A stretch of DNA of 64,000 bases from Paenibacillus allorhizosphaerae (GCF_910594985.1 NZ_CAJVCE010000011.1:1-64000); one strand, 5' to 3'; numbered from the stretch's first letter, positions 44,460-53,477 are shown. Made by a program: numbers and translations. The notes: a model not told the origin generated them from the sequence alone.

Positions 44460-45006
44460 ATGAAAATATACAGCATATGCATCGTGCTCATCGTTTGCGT
44501 CGCTACTTCAAGCGGCTGCAGCGGCAGCGCCCCTGAGAAGCTAGCTGAACGGCCCGATCGGGCGCTGCTCCCGCAGACAAATACGGAAACGAAAGGAACG
44601 CCCCTTCGTCCCATCGACTACTCGGGAGCAGCAGATTAACTTGATCGCCGCGAAATCGAAAGAAGCGGGTCTTGCAAAAGTGTATATCCCGAAGAAGACA
44701 GCCGTAGAAGATAACCCTCTATTGGATATGAAAGTGCTAAGCAACAGAGCTCTGGAGCTGCAATATAAATATATGACGGTGATCCAAAGCGTCAAGACGT
44801 TCGAGGAAGTGAAGGAAGCGACCGTGAAAAAGGTTGAGTTGGCAGGCGGCATCCATGGGGAATGGATAGGTGACAAAGCCGGCTTGCCGAAAAATCGACT
44901 GTTTCGATTTCAAATCGACTCATGCTATATCGTGCTGGAGGATATGAGGAATTTGCCGGAGAGGGAAGTGCAGGCGATAGCCGAATCATTTGCTCTATTG
45001 AGGTAA
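44460..45006 (+). pseudogene. Putative lipoprotein, frameshifted
   Basis: Frame 1 starts at ATG 44460 with a signal peptide and lipobox-like TSSGC, then reads 60 residues to a stop at 44639. Frame 2 (+1) runs without stop through the junction (EQQINLIAAKSKEAGLAKVYIP) to 45006. Removing one base near the CCCC/CCC runs at 44601-44613 joins them into one ~180-residue lipoprotein. The C-terminal part (FRFQIDSCYIVLEDM...EVQAIAESFALL) resembles the end of DUF4367-type extracellular domains. It may be a real mutation, a sequencing error, or two separate ORFs. Confidence 0.6.
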
Positions 45007-45065
45007 GGGGGCGCGATAAGGTTGGCGCAGGAGAAAGACGATCATGTCTAGCGGGGGGAGAAAGG

Positions 45066-45383
45066 ATGATCTTTTTGCGCAGATTTACATTTTGGTTCGC
45101 AGCGGCAAGTCTGTGCATATGTCTGAACAAATATGGGGGAAATGACGACAGCAACATCCTTTTGGTCGGCTTGAACCCTGTCTTGAATGCCATTGCTTAT
45201 ACCGAACCGATGCGGCACTGGATTTTCGATTATGGAAATGTGCCGCACCCGGAGAACAGTGCAAGCATCGGGGTTCGCTTCCCTGCGTATATGCTTCATT
45301 TGATGTCTTTCGTGCTGATCGGAGCGATCATTGATTTACTCATCCTCAAGCTGCGGACGAAACGGGTGAGCAGCAGCAGTTAA
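45066..45383 (+). CDS. Small membrane protein of unknown function (105 aa)
   Basis: Hydrophobic helices at about residues 4-20 and 75-95 flank a ~50-residue polar region, probably outside the membrane. ATG follows GGGGGGAG by 5 bases. It starts 59 bases after the lipoprotein frame ends and may be cotranscribed with it. No family recognised. Confidence 0.6.
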   Translation: MIFLRRFTFWFAAASLCICLNKYGGNDDSNILLVGLNPVLNAIAYTEPMRHWIFDYGNVPHPENSASIGVRFPAYMLHLMSFVLIGAIIDLLILKLRTKRVSSSS

Positions 45384-45465
45384 GCCGAAAAAAAATGCTT
45401 TTCAATTCATGATCGATTTCCATATTTTGATTACTCTTTTTTATCAAATTTTGCATGTGAATGAC

Positions 45466-45564
45466 TGTGTATAACTTTGTCCACATAACCCACCGCATAA
45501 ACATCCATAATTCTACAGTTATCAACAAACTGCTAACAGGTTATACACATTGTTTTGTGGATAA
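45466..45564 (+). promoter_or_regulatory. DnaA-box cluster upstream of sda
   Basis: Perfect TTATNCACA boxes at 45466-45474 (minus), 45541-45549 (plus) and 45556-45564 (minus), plus one-mismatch boxes at 45477-45485 and 45519-45527, all within 100 bp. A -10-like TATAAT follows at 45599-45604. Two further perfect boxes occur past sda at 45817-45825 (minus) and 45949-45957 (plus). DnaA control of sda is established in Bacillus. Confidence 0.85.
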
Positions 45565-45633
45565 CGGAACGCTTGTTCTATTCATGACGCCATGTTAATA
45601 TAATTTTAAATTACAGGACAAGGTGGTCCCTGA

Positions 45634-45789
45634 ATGAAATTTATAAGTAATGAAATGTTAGTGGATTCTTATCTCAAAGCCGTCAGCTTGAAATTGGAGC
45701 AGGATTTTGTCGAATTATTGCTGGAAGAAATCAGACGCCGGCAAATCAACTTGGATTATTACAAAAATGGCGGAGCCCAGGTCAGCTGA
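45634..45789 (+). CDS. sda: Sporulation histidine kinase inhibitor Sda
   Basis: 51 residues, starting after AAGGTGG (7-base spacing). LVDSYLKAVSLKLEQDFVELLLEEIRRR reproduces the Sda helical hairpin: (L/I)xESYxKAxxxxLxxDFIxLIxxEIxRR. Sda binds the dimerisation/phosphotransfer domain of KinA-type kinases and stops sporulation when replication is initiating or damaged. The five DnaA boxes upstream agree with DnaA-activated transcription. The stop codon lies within the terminator hairpin. Confidence 0.93.
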   Translation: MKFISNEMLVDSYLKAVSLKLEQDFVELLLEEIRRRQINLDYYKNGGAQVS

Positions 45790-45804
45790 CCGGGCCTTTT
45801 TTTT
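45775..45804 (+). terminator. sda terminator
   Basis: GCCC-A-GGTCA / TGACC-GGGC stem with one bulge followed by eight T; overlaps the sda stop codon. Confidence 0.85.
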
Positions 45805-45816
45805 GTTCCGGCATCA

Positions 45817-45957
45817 TGTGGATAAAAAGAAACCAGGCATTCAACCATCCACAATCGCTGCAACGTTTGCGGTTATGCCGCCAAGTTGTCAACAGTGGAA
45901 AGAGAAATGCCCGGATGAAATGCCGATTTATTCAGAAAATTTGCGGAATTATGCACA
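45817..45957. promoter_or_regulatory. Two further DnaA boxes between sda and the YumC gene
   Basis: TGTGGATAA at 45817-45825 and TTATGCACA at 45949-45957 are perfect matches to TTATNCACA. The intervening sequence has no gene. Confidence 0.6.
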
Positions 45958-45977
45958 TCTTGTGCATATGTGCCCGG

Positions 45978-46964
45978 TTACAGCTTCATGTTGCTGCTAT
46001 GTCCTGGGGATAGCTTAGCCGTAGGATCAATGTATACCTTCGCGTTGTTGATAGCCGTAGGCGCTTCGCCGAAGCCGACTGCGATCAGTTTGAGCTTGCC
46101 CGGATAAGTCGTAATGTCGCCGGCTGCGAAAATCCCCGCTACATTCGTTTCCATACGGGAGTCGACGATCAGCGAACCGTTGTCGATTTCCAGACCCCAT
46201 TCGGCGATCGGACCGAGCGAGGAAACGAAACCGAAATTAACGATGACGGCATCGACGTCGATCACTGCTTCTTCTCCGCTTTTGCAGTCCTTCAGCGTCG
46301 CTTTTTCAATGAAAGATTCCCCGTGCAAAGCCGTAATTTCCTTCGGCGTCAATACTTCTACCTTGGAGTTCATCAAGTTTTCTACGCTGTGCTCATGAGC
46401 GCGGAACTTGTCGCGGCGATGAATCAGAGTTACTTTCTCCGCGATCGGCTCCAGCATTAATGCCCAGTCAACCGCAGAGTCGCCGCCGCCGCTGATCAAT
46501 ACTTTTTGCCCTTTGAAAATCTGCAGATCGCTTACGAAGTAATGCAAATTTTTCTTCTCATATTTAGCCGCTTCCGGAAGCTCCAGCTTCCGCGGCTCGA
46601 AGGCGCCGACCCCGCCCGTAATGATGACCGCTTTGGACAGGTGAGTTCCTTTATCCGTCGTCACCTGGAATAGCCGTTCGTCTTTCTTTTCCACTTTCAA
46701 TACTTTTTCTTCCAAGCGAATGTCGATCGGAAAATGTTTCATCTGCTGATCCAGATTGTTGACGAGCTCTTGCGCCGTTACTTTTGGAAAGCCGGCTACG
46801 TCATAAATATACTTTTCCGGGTACAGGGCTGCGAGTTGTCCGCCGAGCTGCGGCATGCTCTCGATTAGTTTGACCGACGCCTGGCGCATCCCGCCGTAAA
46901 ACGCGGCGAACATTCCCGCAGGACCGCCGCCGACGATAATAATATCAACCATTTCCATACTCAT
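45978..46964 (-). CDS. yumC: Ferredoxin/flavodoxin-NADP+ reductase, YumC type
   Basis: 328 residues, thioredoxin-reductase-like FNR. FAD motif [17 protein letters not shown], then LPQLGGQL-type and YIYDVAGFP segments almost identical to Bacillus YumC, NADPH motif [12 protein letters not shown], and [16 protein letters not shown] near the end. It lacks the CxxC of true thioredoxin reductases, as expected. It moves electrons between NADPH and ferredoxin or flavodoxin in the cytosol. ATG at 46964 is chosen by alignment to YumC; GGAGGTG is 12 bases upstream. Confidence 0.92.
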   Translation of the reverse strand: MSMEMVDIIIVGGGPAGMFAAFYGGMRQASVKLIESMPQLGGQLAALYPEKYIYDVAGFPKVTAQELVNNLDQQMKHFPIDIRLEEKVLKVEKKDERLFQVTTDKGTHLSKAVIITGGVGAFEPRKLELPEAAKYEKKNLHYFVSDLQIFKGQKVLISGGGDSAVDWALMLEPIAEKVTLIHRRDKFRAHEHSVENLMNSKVEVLTPKEITALHGESFIEKATLKDCKSGEEAVIDVDAVIVNFGFVSSLGPIAEWGLEIDNGSLIVDSRMETNVAGIFAAGDITTYPGKLKLIAVGFGEAPTAINNAKVYIDPTAKLSPGHSSNMKL

Positions 46965-47311
46965 GTAAGTAAAGGACACCTCCGTGACTTGTTTATCCAC
47001 TATATTATAATCGTACCGACTGTTTATGAAAATAAAAATTACATTTTCATGCGAGCAATTTAATTGATGATGCCGATAAAGTTTTTGTATGAGAAGAGCC
47101 AGGTAAACGCGTTGTCAAGCAAGTCTCGCTGCGCTGCAAATTTTTCCTTCCATTAATGCAAAATAACGCTTGCCTTTTAAGGCGTATCATTATATCATTC
47201 TTTTAAATTGGATAAAACTGTGTCGATAATGAAACACGTTTGGCATTGAATGTGCTTATATTAGTATTAGCCAGAGAGAAAATGAAGGATTCAAACGATT
47301 CTTGGCAAAGT
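46965..47311. other. Intergenic region between divergent yumC and NDH-2 genes
   Basis: No gene. It should contain both promoters. Next to the yumC start is TTATCCACT (46993-47001), one mismatch from a DnaA box. AT-rich from 47150 on. Confidence 0.4.
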
Positions 47312-47329
47312 TTGTGTATTTTTTCACAT
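47312..47329 (+). promoter_or_regulatory. Rex-like operator before the NDH-2 gene
   Basis: TTGTGTATTTTTTCACAT matches the Rex consensus TTGTGAAnnnnTTCACAA at all but two defined positions. Rex represses respiratory genes including ndh at low NADH/NAD+ ratios in Firmicutes. It lies 55 bases before the start codon. Confidence 0.6.
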
Positions 47330-47383
47330 ACTGCTGTTTGAGTCCATGGGATAAATAATTTACGGGATGGAAGGGATACAACC

Positions 47384-48574
47384 ATGAGTCGAATTCCAAG
47401 AATCGTCATTTTGGGAGCAGGGTATGGAGGCATTGTCACGGCTCTCCGTCTGCAAAAACAGCTGAATTACAATGAAGCGGATGTAACGCTGGTCAACAAG
47501 CATGACTACCATTACATTACGACTCATCTTCACATGCCCGCGGCCGGAACGGATAAACCGGACAATGCGCGTGTGAACATCACGAAGCTGATTGACGAAT
47601 TTAAGATTGACTTCGTTAAATCTACTGCCGTTCAAATTCGTACGGAGGATAAGAAAATCGTGCTGGAAGAAGGGACGCTCTCTTACGATTACCTGGTCGT
47701 AGGACTTGGCGGAGAGCCCGAAACGTTCGGCATTCCGGGGCTCAAGGAATACGCGCTGAATATTCGCTCCATCAACAGCGTACGCTATATTCGCGAACAT
47801 ATCGAGTACCAGTTTGCGAAGTATAAGCGAGAGCCTTCCTGTACGGATCTTCTGACTTTCATTGTCGGCGGAGCCGGGTTTACCGGAATTGAGTTCGTCG
47901 GCGAGCTGGCGGACCGGATCCCGGAGCTGTGCAAAGAGTTCGACGTCGATCCTTCCCTCGTAAAAATATATAATATTGAAGCCGCTCCGACCGCATTGCC
48001 GGGCTTTGATCCGGAATTGGTCGAGTACGCGATGAACGTGCTTAAAAATAAAGGCGTCACATTTAAAATTGCAACGGCGATCAAAGAATGTACACCGGAA
48101 GGCGTTGTACTGGCTACGGGTGAGGAAATCAAATCTGCTACAGTCATCTGGACCGGCGGTATACGCGGAAACCATATGCTGGAGGAAGCGGGCTTTGAAA
48201 CGATGCGCGGACGAATCAAGGTGGACGACTATCTCCGTGCACCGGGTCACGACAACATTTACGTACTTGGCGACTGTTCCATCGTCATGAGTCCGGAAGG
48301 CCGTCCGTATCCGCCAACCGCGCAAATTTCGATGCAGCAAGCGGAAGTGTGCTCACATAACCTCGTATCCCAGATTCGCGGTTCCGAACTGAAGAAATTC
48401 GAGTTTAAACCGAAAGGAACGGTGGCTTCCCTAGGACGCGGCGAAGCGATCGGTATCGTCGGCTCCCGAAAGATCAAGGGCGGCGTCGCCTCGGTGATGA
48501 AAAAAATTATCGATCTTCGCTATCTCTACATTATCGGCGGAATTCCGCTTGTGCTGAAGAAAGGCCGATTCTAA
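47384..48574 (+). CDS. yumB: Type II NADH dehydrogenase (YumB-like)
   Basis: 396 residues. FAD-binding GAGYGGIVTALRL at the N-terminus, NADH-binding VGGAGFTGIEFVGELADR near residue 160, YVLGDCSIV and PPTAQISMQQAEVCSHNL, and a C-terminal amphipathic region (GVASVMKKIIDLRYLYIIGG) that anchors NDH-2 enzymes to the membrane. It transfers electrons from NADH to menaquinone without pumping protons. ATG after GGAAGGGAT. A Rex-like box upstream suggests redox control. Confidence 0.93.
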   Translation: MSRIPRIVILGAGYGGIVTALRLQKQLNYNEADVTLVNKHDYHYITTHLHMPAAGTDKPDNARVNITKLIDEFKIDFVKSTAVQIRTEDKKIVLEEGTLSYDYLVVGLGGEPETFGIPGLKEYALNIRSINSVRYIREHIEYQFAKYKREPSCTDLLTFIVGGAGFTGIEFVGELADRIPELCKEFDVDPSLVKIYNIEAAPTALPGFDPELVEYAMNVLKNKGVTFKIATAIKECTPEGVVLATGEEIKSATVIWTGGIRGNHMLEEAGFETMRGRIKVDDYLRAPGHDNIYVLGDCSIVMSPEGRPYPPTAQISMQQAEVCSHNLVSQIRGSELKKFEFKPKGTVASLGRGEAIGIVGSRKIKGGVASVMKKIIDLRYLYIIGGIPLVLKKGRF

Positions 48575-48576
48575 CG

Positions 48577-48843
48577 ATGAGACATTGCAGCGTTCAAGTC
48601 CGCGGACTGTTGACCAGAGAAGAGCTCGACCGTTACAACGCGCTTATGGACGTCGGGCATTATCTGGAAACGCAGAACCGATACGACCTAGTGTATACTG
48701 TGCAAAAAGAAATCGACACGTTGATTTTACCCGCCATCGAGCGTCTGAAAGAAAAGTCTCGTCAGCGCGACCGGGACACCGAGTTGTATTTGCGGCAAAA
48801 AGAAGCCGGGTTTTCGGACATGGACGATGAAGACGAAGATTAA
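48577..48843 (+). CDS. Small acidic hypothetical protein (88 aa)
   Basis: Starts 2 bases after the NDH-2 stop and is certainly cotranscribed. Mainly helical (residues 14-75), highly charged, ending in DMDDEDED. Not recognised. Its strict coupling to the NDH-2 gene suggests a role with that enzyme or simple translational coupling. Confidence 0.6.
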   Translation: MRHCSVQVRGLLTREELDRYNALMDVGHYLETQNRYDLVYTVQKEIDTLILPAIERLKEKSRQRDRDTELYLRQKEAGFSDMDDEDED

Positions 48844-48964
48844 ATCATCGGGAATAAGGGCGTATGGCAGAGGCTGTTACTTTGCTGTACGTCTTTTTTT
48901 TCGTATTGGTGACGGAGGCGTTCAAGCGAATTGCGAACAAATAAAAAGGCTGTGCGCGGAATCG

Positions 48965-49075
48965 TTACTTGCCGATTGTGAAGCGAACGATGCCGCAGCC
49001 CCAAGCGATAAGAAACAAAGATAGATAAATGCCGATGCAGAGAAAATCCCAGAACCAATAACCGGTAGTAAGCAT
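48965..49075 (-). CDS. 36-residue single-pass membrane protein
   Basis: ATG at 49075 follows AAGGAG by 9 bases. The peptide is a hydrophobic helix (WFWDFLCIGIYLSLFLIAWGCGIV) with a basic RFTIGK end, the shape of real bacterial small membrane proteins. A perfect palindrome (49123-49138) lies in its presumed promoter. No family recognised. The good ribosome site and membrane profile are the only support. Confidence 0.55.
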   Translation of the reverse strand: MLTTGYWFWDFLCIGIYLSLFLIAWGCGIVRFTIGK

Positions 49076-49122
49076 ACAAACCGTCTCCTTGATTGAAGTA
49101 ATCGAAGTAATGGCATTTATTT

Positions 49123-49138
49123 GTAATATTTATATTAC
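49123..49138. promoter_or_regulatory. 16-bp palindrome upstream of the small membrane protein
   Basis: GTAATAT-TT-ATATTAC, 7-bp perfect arms, about 48 bases before the 49075 start codon; possible operator. Confidence 0.5.
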
Positions 49139-49180
49139 TATAGCGGAAAATACGAATCAACCGCATCCATCGCGCGAATA

Positions 49181-49229
49181 AAAAAAGGATAAAACGGCGC
49201 ATGGTGTGCTGACCGCTTTATCCTTTTTA
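49181..49229. terminator. Bidirectional terminator after hemQ
   Basis: AAAAAGGATAAA-ACGG / CCGC-TTTATCCTTTTT stem with T runs on both strands, 12 bases past the hemQ stop. Confidence 0.85.
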
Positions 49230-49240
49230 AATGTACATTT

Positions 49241-49987
49241 TTACAGACGAAGCATCGCTTCCATCTTTTGTTTATCGAGCAGGTTACCTACATAGAAGTC
49301 GCCGAAGTCACCGAAACGGGCGCTCGTTTCATCGAAACGCATTTCATGAACGATCTTCTTGAATTGAAGCGCATCTTCCGCGAACAGCGTAACGCCCCAT
49401 TCCCAGTCGTCCAGACCGATGGACCCGGTGATGATCTGCTTGATCTTGCCGGCATAATTGCGGCCGATCATCCCGTGGCTGCGCATGAAGTTGCGGCGCT
49501 CTTCCACGGAGAGCATATACCAGTTATCATTGCCTTCACGACGCTTGTTCATCGGATAGAAGCACAGATGTCTCGCTTTCGGCAAAGCCGGCTTGAGACG
49601 CGCGACAATCTCGGGGTCTTCCATCGGATCTACGCCCGGTTTCGCCATATAACCGCCGAGCTCGACGATGGACACGTAGGAATACGTTGGCACCGTTACT
49701 TGGGCGAAGAGCGACTTGTTGAACTCGGTTTCGAGCTCATTCAGCTCTTCCAACGTTTCGCGCAGGTGCATGAACACGAAGTCGGCTTTTTGTCCGACGA
49801 TCGAATAGAACGCCGTGCTGCCTTGCTTTTGGTCTTCGGTTTGTTGGTACTTGCCCAGCAAGGAGTACAGCTCGTCCTCCGCTCGGTTTCGTTCCTGAGC
49901 CGTCAAGCTTTTCCAAATATTCCAATCGATTGCGCGGAAATCATGCAGGCAATACCAGCCTTCCAATGTATGTACAGCTTCACTCAT
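49241..49987 (-). CDS. hemQ: Coproheme decarboxylase HemQ
   Basis: 248 residues of the chlorite-dismutase-like family. The proximal heme ligand His is in [11 protein letters not shown], the catalytic Tyr in [10 protein letters not shown], and [15 protein letters not shown] is typical. It turns iron-coproporphyrin III into heme b with H2O2, the last step of the Gram-positive heme route. ATG after AAAGGAGAT. Stands alone with its own terminator; CtaA in this window would use the heme made here after farnesylation. Confidence 0.93.
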   Translation of the reverse strand: MSEAVHTLEGWYCLHDFRAIDWNIWKSLTAQERNRAEDELYSLLGKYQQTEDQKQGSTAFYSIVGQKADFVFMHLRETLEELNELETEFNKSLFAQVTVPTYSYVSIVELGGYMAKPGVDPMEDPEIVARLKPALPKARHLCFYPMNKRREGNDNWYMLSVEERRNFMRSHGMIGRNYAGKIKQIITGSIGLDDWEWGVTLFAEDALQFKKIVHEMRFDETSARFGDFGDFYVGNLLDKQKMEAMLRL

Positions 49988-50208
49988 GGCATTCCATCTC
50001 CTTTTATTACGCTTTGCGGAAGTTTTCTTCATTGTAGCGAAATCGGGTGCAAAGGGCAAATGATAGAGTCCGATTATAGAAGAAACTTGCGCCTTAACGC
50101 ATCATTCCGTTCAATAACCGTTCACTTTACCAAAGGCTCGATTTTATTATAATATAGATAAGATAAAGCTTTTGCACGTTCGTCTACTTTTGAAAGGAGC
50201 GGTTCGTT

Positions 50209-50493
50209 TTGCTGCAGTTGATTATCGTTACCGTGCTGTTGTTCGTGCTGTTTTTCGGGCTCGGTTTTATTTTGAACATGCTGATGAAAACAACCTGGTT
50301 TCCCATATACGGTTATATTGCCTTGGTGATCGGCCTTGTCATTTATTGGGGTTGGGGGACAGGGTCTCTCGCCTCCAACTTGGCTGAGTATTCGGTCTTT
50401 GATTACGTGCCCGCCGTGGGCGGACTGATCGGAGCAATCTTAAGCGGATCGACGATCCGTTCGCTTCGCCAAAAAGGCTTCAGGATGTTTTAA
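50209..50493 (+). CDS. yuiB: YuiB-like membrane protein
   Basis: 94 residues with three hydrophobic helices; FFGLGFILNMLMKTTWFPIYGYIALV resembles Bacillus YuiB, which sits near yumB/yumC there as here. Function unknown. Start is TTG, GAAAGGAG 9 bases upstream. A GC-rich dyad with GCCGAATTCGGC (50519-50530) after the stop may end transcription. Confidence 0.72.
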   Translation: MLQLIIVTVLLFVLFFGLGFILNMLMKTTWFPIYGYIALVIGLVIYWGWGTGSLASNLAEYSVFDYVPAVGGLIGAILSGSTIRSLRQKGFRMF

Positions 50494-50633
50494 CTAAACG
50501 CTGCAAGTCGAGGGCTCAGCCGAATTCGGCCGGGCCTGTTATTTATTTTACAGCAAGCTTTTTCTTCTCCCGCCCTATCGATTAATGTGGTAAAATGGAG
50601 AAACACTCGAATCACGGATGGAGTTTTGCACGA

Positions 50634-52139
50634 ATGCGGATTACGAATATGCTCCACTTTTCCGAATATCACCGCTTTTATGTCGGACGGGATTTTGCGC
50701 TTAGTACGATGGACTACAAAATGCTCAGCAGCGTGTACCAGCCAATGATCGGCGCGTATGCAATCGGGATATACCATACGCTGTTTCAACAGCTTCCGGC
50801 GGACAAGGTCGGATTCTCCGCCGTCGAGCAGCAGCGCAAGCTGTTCTTGGCGCTCGAGCTCGAATCCGGAGAGCGCGGACGGAAGCTGTTCATCGAGCAG
50901 ACGTCGCGGCTGGAAGCGGTCGGTTTGCTAAAGACGATGCGCCGGTTTGCCGAAGCGTCGGAAGATTACGTATACGAATATACGCTGTTTGCACCGCTGA
51001 TGCCTGTTGAATTTTTCAAAAACCAGCACCTGACGCTACTGCTGCGGGATAAGGTCGGTAAGTATGCCGTCTTCGCGCTTCGCGACGAGCTGGTGCAGAA
51101 CCCGGCGGAAGAGCTGAAGGACGCGAATTCCGAAAATTTGTCGGTGCCGTTCTACGAGCTGTTCCGGCTCAACACGCAGGTGATCGATTATGAATTGGAA
51201 CGGGCGTTTTTTGAATCGGCCGTTACGAAGCCTGAGGGGGAATCGAAACCGGACGTGACGAATAAGGGTTTTCAGTATGCCGACATCATTATGCATTTCC
51301 CGAGAGAGTCGCTGAACCGCGAATATGTCGAACGGTTGAAATACGAATCGGAGCAGCTGGCGACGATCAATTTTGTGGCCAAAAAATACAATTTATATCT
51401 TACCGACGTTTGCCGGCTACTTGACGAGGATGGCGTATTCAACGAAGAGGGTAGAATCGTGCTGGAATTGCTGCAGCATAAGGCGAACCAGGTATTCCGT
51501 CAGGACAAAAAACGCACCGACGATCGCACCCGGCTGTTGGCCAAGCTTGCCGAGCAGGGCGTCGTGAGCGACGAATCCGCTTCGTCCGCCTTGAAGGATA
51601 AGGTTGTCGAGATGGAGTTTTACCTCGAGGTGCCGGATTTGTTCCAAGGAGAATGCAATCAGCACCAATACAACTACATTTTGCGGAATGAGCCGTATAC
51701 GTATTTGCTGGAAAAAATTTTTTCCAAAGGCTCGGTTCCCGACGGTTTGCTGGATACGCTGGCGAAGGTCGATTTGAATTACGGCTTGAAGGAAGAAGTC
51801 ATTAATGTCCTGATTCATTTTATTTATACGAACAAACGGTCATGGTCCAAAACGTCGATCGAATTCAGCGTGACGGATATGCTCGGCAAGCAAGTCAGTT
51901 CGTTCGAGCAGGCCGTCACGTATATTCGCGAGCAGATGATGTACCAGGAAAAGAAATCTTCCCGCGGCACGCAGCAGAGCGCGGCGGGTTACGGCAAGGC
52001 GGGGAGCCGCGGAGGCGTGCGCGGGCGGCAGAAGCCCGTGATCCCGATCGTGCAGGATGCGCCGTCCGCAAGGCAGCGAACGGCGGCGGAACGGGAAGCA
52101 CTGCGGAAAAAAGCACAGCAGCTCGACGGCAAAATATAG
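50634..52139 (+). CDS. dnaB: Replication initiation and membrane attachment protein DnaB
   Basis: 501 residues of the Firmicute DnaB/DnaD family. The N-terminal DnaB_2 winged-helix region (LHFSEYHRFYVGRDFALSTMD, then YQPMIGAYAIGIYHTL) and the C-terminal DDBH2-type region (LDTLAKVDLNYGLKEEVINVLIHF) are visible, with a disordered Arg/Gly-rich tail. It loads the replicative helicase at oriC with DnaD and DnaI and attaches the origin to the membrane. ATG at 50634 has GGAG 10 bases upstream; ATG at 50649 is alternative. 44 bases before dnaI, one operon. Confidence 0.92.
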   Translation: MRITNMLHFSEYHRFYVGRDFALSTMDYKMLSSVYQPMIGAYAIGIYHTLFQQLPADKVGFSAVEQQRKLFLALELESGERGRKLFIEQTSRLEAVGLLKTMRRFAEASEDYVYEYTLFAPLMPVEFFKNQHLTLLLRDKVGKYAVFALRDELVQNPAEELKDANSENLSVPFYELFRLNTQVIDYELERAFFESAVTKPEGESKPDVTNKGFQYADIIMHFPRESLNREYVERLKYESEQLATINFVAKKYNLYLTDVCRLLDEDGVFNEEGRIVLELLQHKANQVFRQDKKRTDDRTRLLAKLAEQGVVSDESASSALKDKVVEMEFYLEVPDLFQGECNQHQYNYILRNEPYTYLLEKIFSKGSVPDGLLDTLAKVDLNYGLKEEVINVLIHFIYTNKRSWSKTSIEFSVTDMLGKQVSSFEQAVTYIREQMMYQEKKSSRGTQQSAAGYGKAGSRGGVRGRQKPVIPIVQDAPSARQRTAAEREALRKKAQQLDGKI

Positions 52140-52183
52140 CGGCACGGACCGTCTGCACATCATGAGCTAAGGGAGGTTCGGTT

Positions 52184-53137
52184 ATGGAATCGTTAGGAGC
52201 GCTGCTGCGCGGCGGAATGCAAGGACGGAAGCTGCTGAAGCAGGCCGAGGATAAACTGCACGAGGTCGCTTCCAATCCGTTGATTGCAAAGCTCCGCGCA
52301 AAGCACCCGGAGCTTGACAACGAGACGATGAAACTGAATTTGAACAAACTGCATCAGTACGTGACGGAGTTCAATAACTGCACCCACTGCCCCGGACTCG
52401 ACCGCTGCCCGAACGATTTGGAAGGTCATTATACGCTTCTTTCGGTTGAGCCGGGGGAAGACCGGACCCGGGTGTTCGACCAGAAGGTCGCGTGCAAAAA
52501 GTATTTGGCCAAAGCGACGCAGGATGCGGTGCGCAGCCGGATTCGCAGCTTCTACGTCGACGAGCGGGCGCTTTCGCAAGGGTATTCGTCCCTTGAAATA
52601 TTGGACAAGGACCCGGAACGGGAGGAAGCGGTCGGGCAAGTGATCGATTACATTTTCAAAATGCGGGAAGACGGCCTGCAGAAGAACGGACTTTATTTGG
52701 CAGGCCAATTCGGAACCGGCAAAACGTTCTTGATGTGCTACATGCTGTACGAGCTTGCGAAGGACGGATACACCGGGGCGATCGTGTACATGCCCGATTT
52801 TGTCGAAGATTTGAAATCGATGTTCGACGAGCCGCTGAAGCTGAAGGAAACGATCGATGTGCTGAAAGAGACGGATCTTCTCGTATTCGACGATATCGGA
52901 GCTGAGAATTTGAGCCCGTGGCTGCGCGATCATGTGATGGGGGCGATCCTCAACTACCGGATGAACCGGAAGCCGACGTTTTTTACTTCCAACCATGATC
53001 TTGACGCGCTGGAGAAGCATTTCAGCTTTACGAGCAAGGACGGAGACGAGGATTACAAAGGACGGCGCATCATGGACCGGATCCGGCCTTTTGTCGAGAC
53101 GGTGTCGGTGAACGGTCATAATAAGCGGGGACGATAG
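52184..53137 (+). CDS. dnaI: Primosomal helicase loader DnaI
   Basis: 317 residues. N-terminal helicase-interaction domain with a zinc-binding set of Cys (NNCTHCPGLDRC and a later KVACKKY), then an AAA+ domain: Walker A GQFGTGKT, Walker B LLVFDDIGAE, sensor 1 TFFTSNHD and the arginine in GRRIMDRI. It loads the hexameric DNA helicase onto single strands in the cytosol. ATG after GGGAGG. A terminator follows directly; thrS, the frequent next gene in Bacillus, is absent. Confidence 0.93.
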   Translation: MESLGALLRGGMQGRKLLKQAEDKLHEVASNPLIAKLRAKHPELDNETMKLNLNKLHQYVTEFNNCTHCPGLDRCPNDLEGHYTLLSVEPGEDRTRVFDQKVACKKYLAKATQDAVRSRIRSFYVDERALSQGYSSLEILDKDPEREEAVGQVIDYIFKMREDGLQKNGLYLAGQFGTGKTFLMCYMLYELAKDGYTGAIVYMPDFVEDLKSMFDEPLKLKETIDVLKETDLLVFDDIGAENLSPWLRDHVMGAILNYRMNRKPTFFTSNHDLDALEKHFSFTSKDGDEDYKGRRIMDRIRPFVETVSVNGHNKRGR

Positions 53138-53167
53138 ACGTTGTGGTTGCATGCGGATACGATAGGT

Positions 53168-53210
53168 AGAACCGTCGACGGACATGGCACCGGACGGTTC
53201 TTTTATTTAT
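53168..53210 (+). terminator. Terminator of dnaB-dnaI
   Basis: Perfect 9-base stem AGAACCGTC/GACGGTTCT with 16-base loop followed by TTTATTTAT. Confidence 0.85.
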
Positions 53211-53278
53211 GAGCGAGTGCCGGCGCACGATTTTTCGGATGCGTCATTGTGTATCGGCCATTTCGTTGAGCGACAACG

Positions 53279-53317
53279 TAAAAAAAGCCTTACCCGCATC
53301 ATCGGCGGATAAGGCTC
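53279..53317 (-). terminator. Terminator of the 48-residue membrane protein gene
   Basis: AGCCTTA...TAAGGCT with inner CCGC/GCGG; followed by a T run on the minus strand. Confidence 0.8.
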
Positions 53318-53330
53318 TTCTTGTTTCTCA

Positions 53331-53477
53331 TCATCTCATTGCAATCGTAATGATCGTGGCCACGATGGCGATCACGAACAAAACTGCAAAAAAGACGCCA
53401 AAGCCCATTGCAACGTCCATTAAGTCGTCGCGTTGTTCCTCATATACGTGAAGCTCCGGATGTTTGGAATCGGTCAT
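53331..53477 (-). CDS. YqzM-like small membrane protein (48 aa)
   Basis: ATG at 53477 follows GGAGG by 8 bases. A charged N-terminus (HPELHVYEEQRDD) precedes one long hydrophobic helix (residues 24-46, GVGFF-like GFGVFFAVLFVIAIVA). Size, charge and helix placement resemble Bacillus YqzM, of unknown function. It has its own terminator. Stands alone between the replication and thioredoxin genes. Confidence 0.75.
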   Translation of the reverse strand: MTDSKHPELHVYEEQRDDLMDVAMGFGVFFAVLFVIAIVATIITIAMR

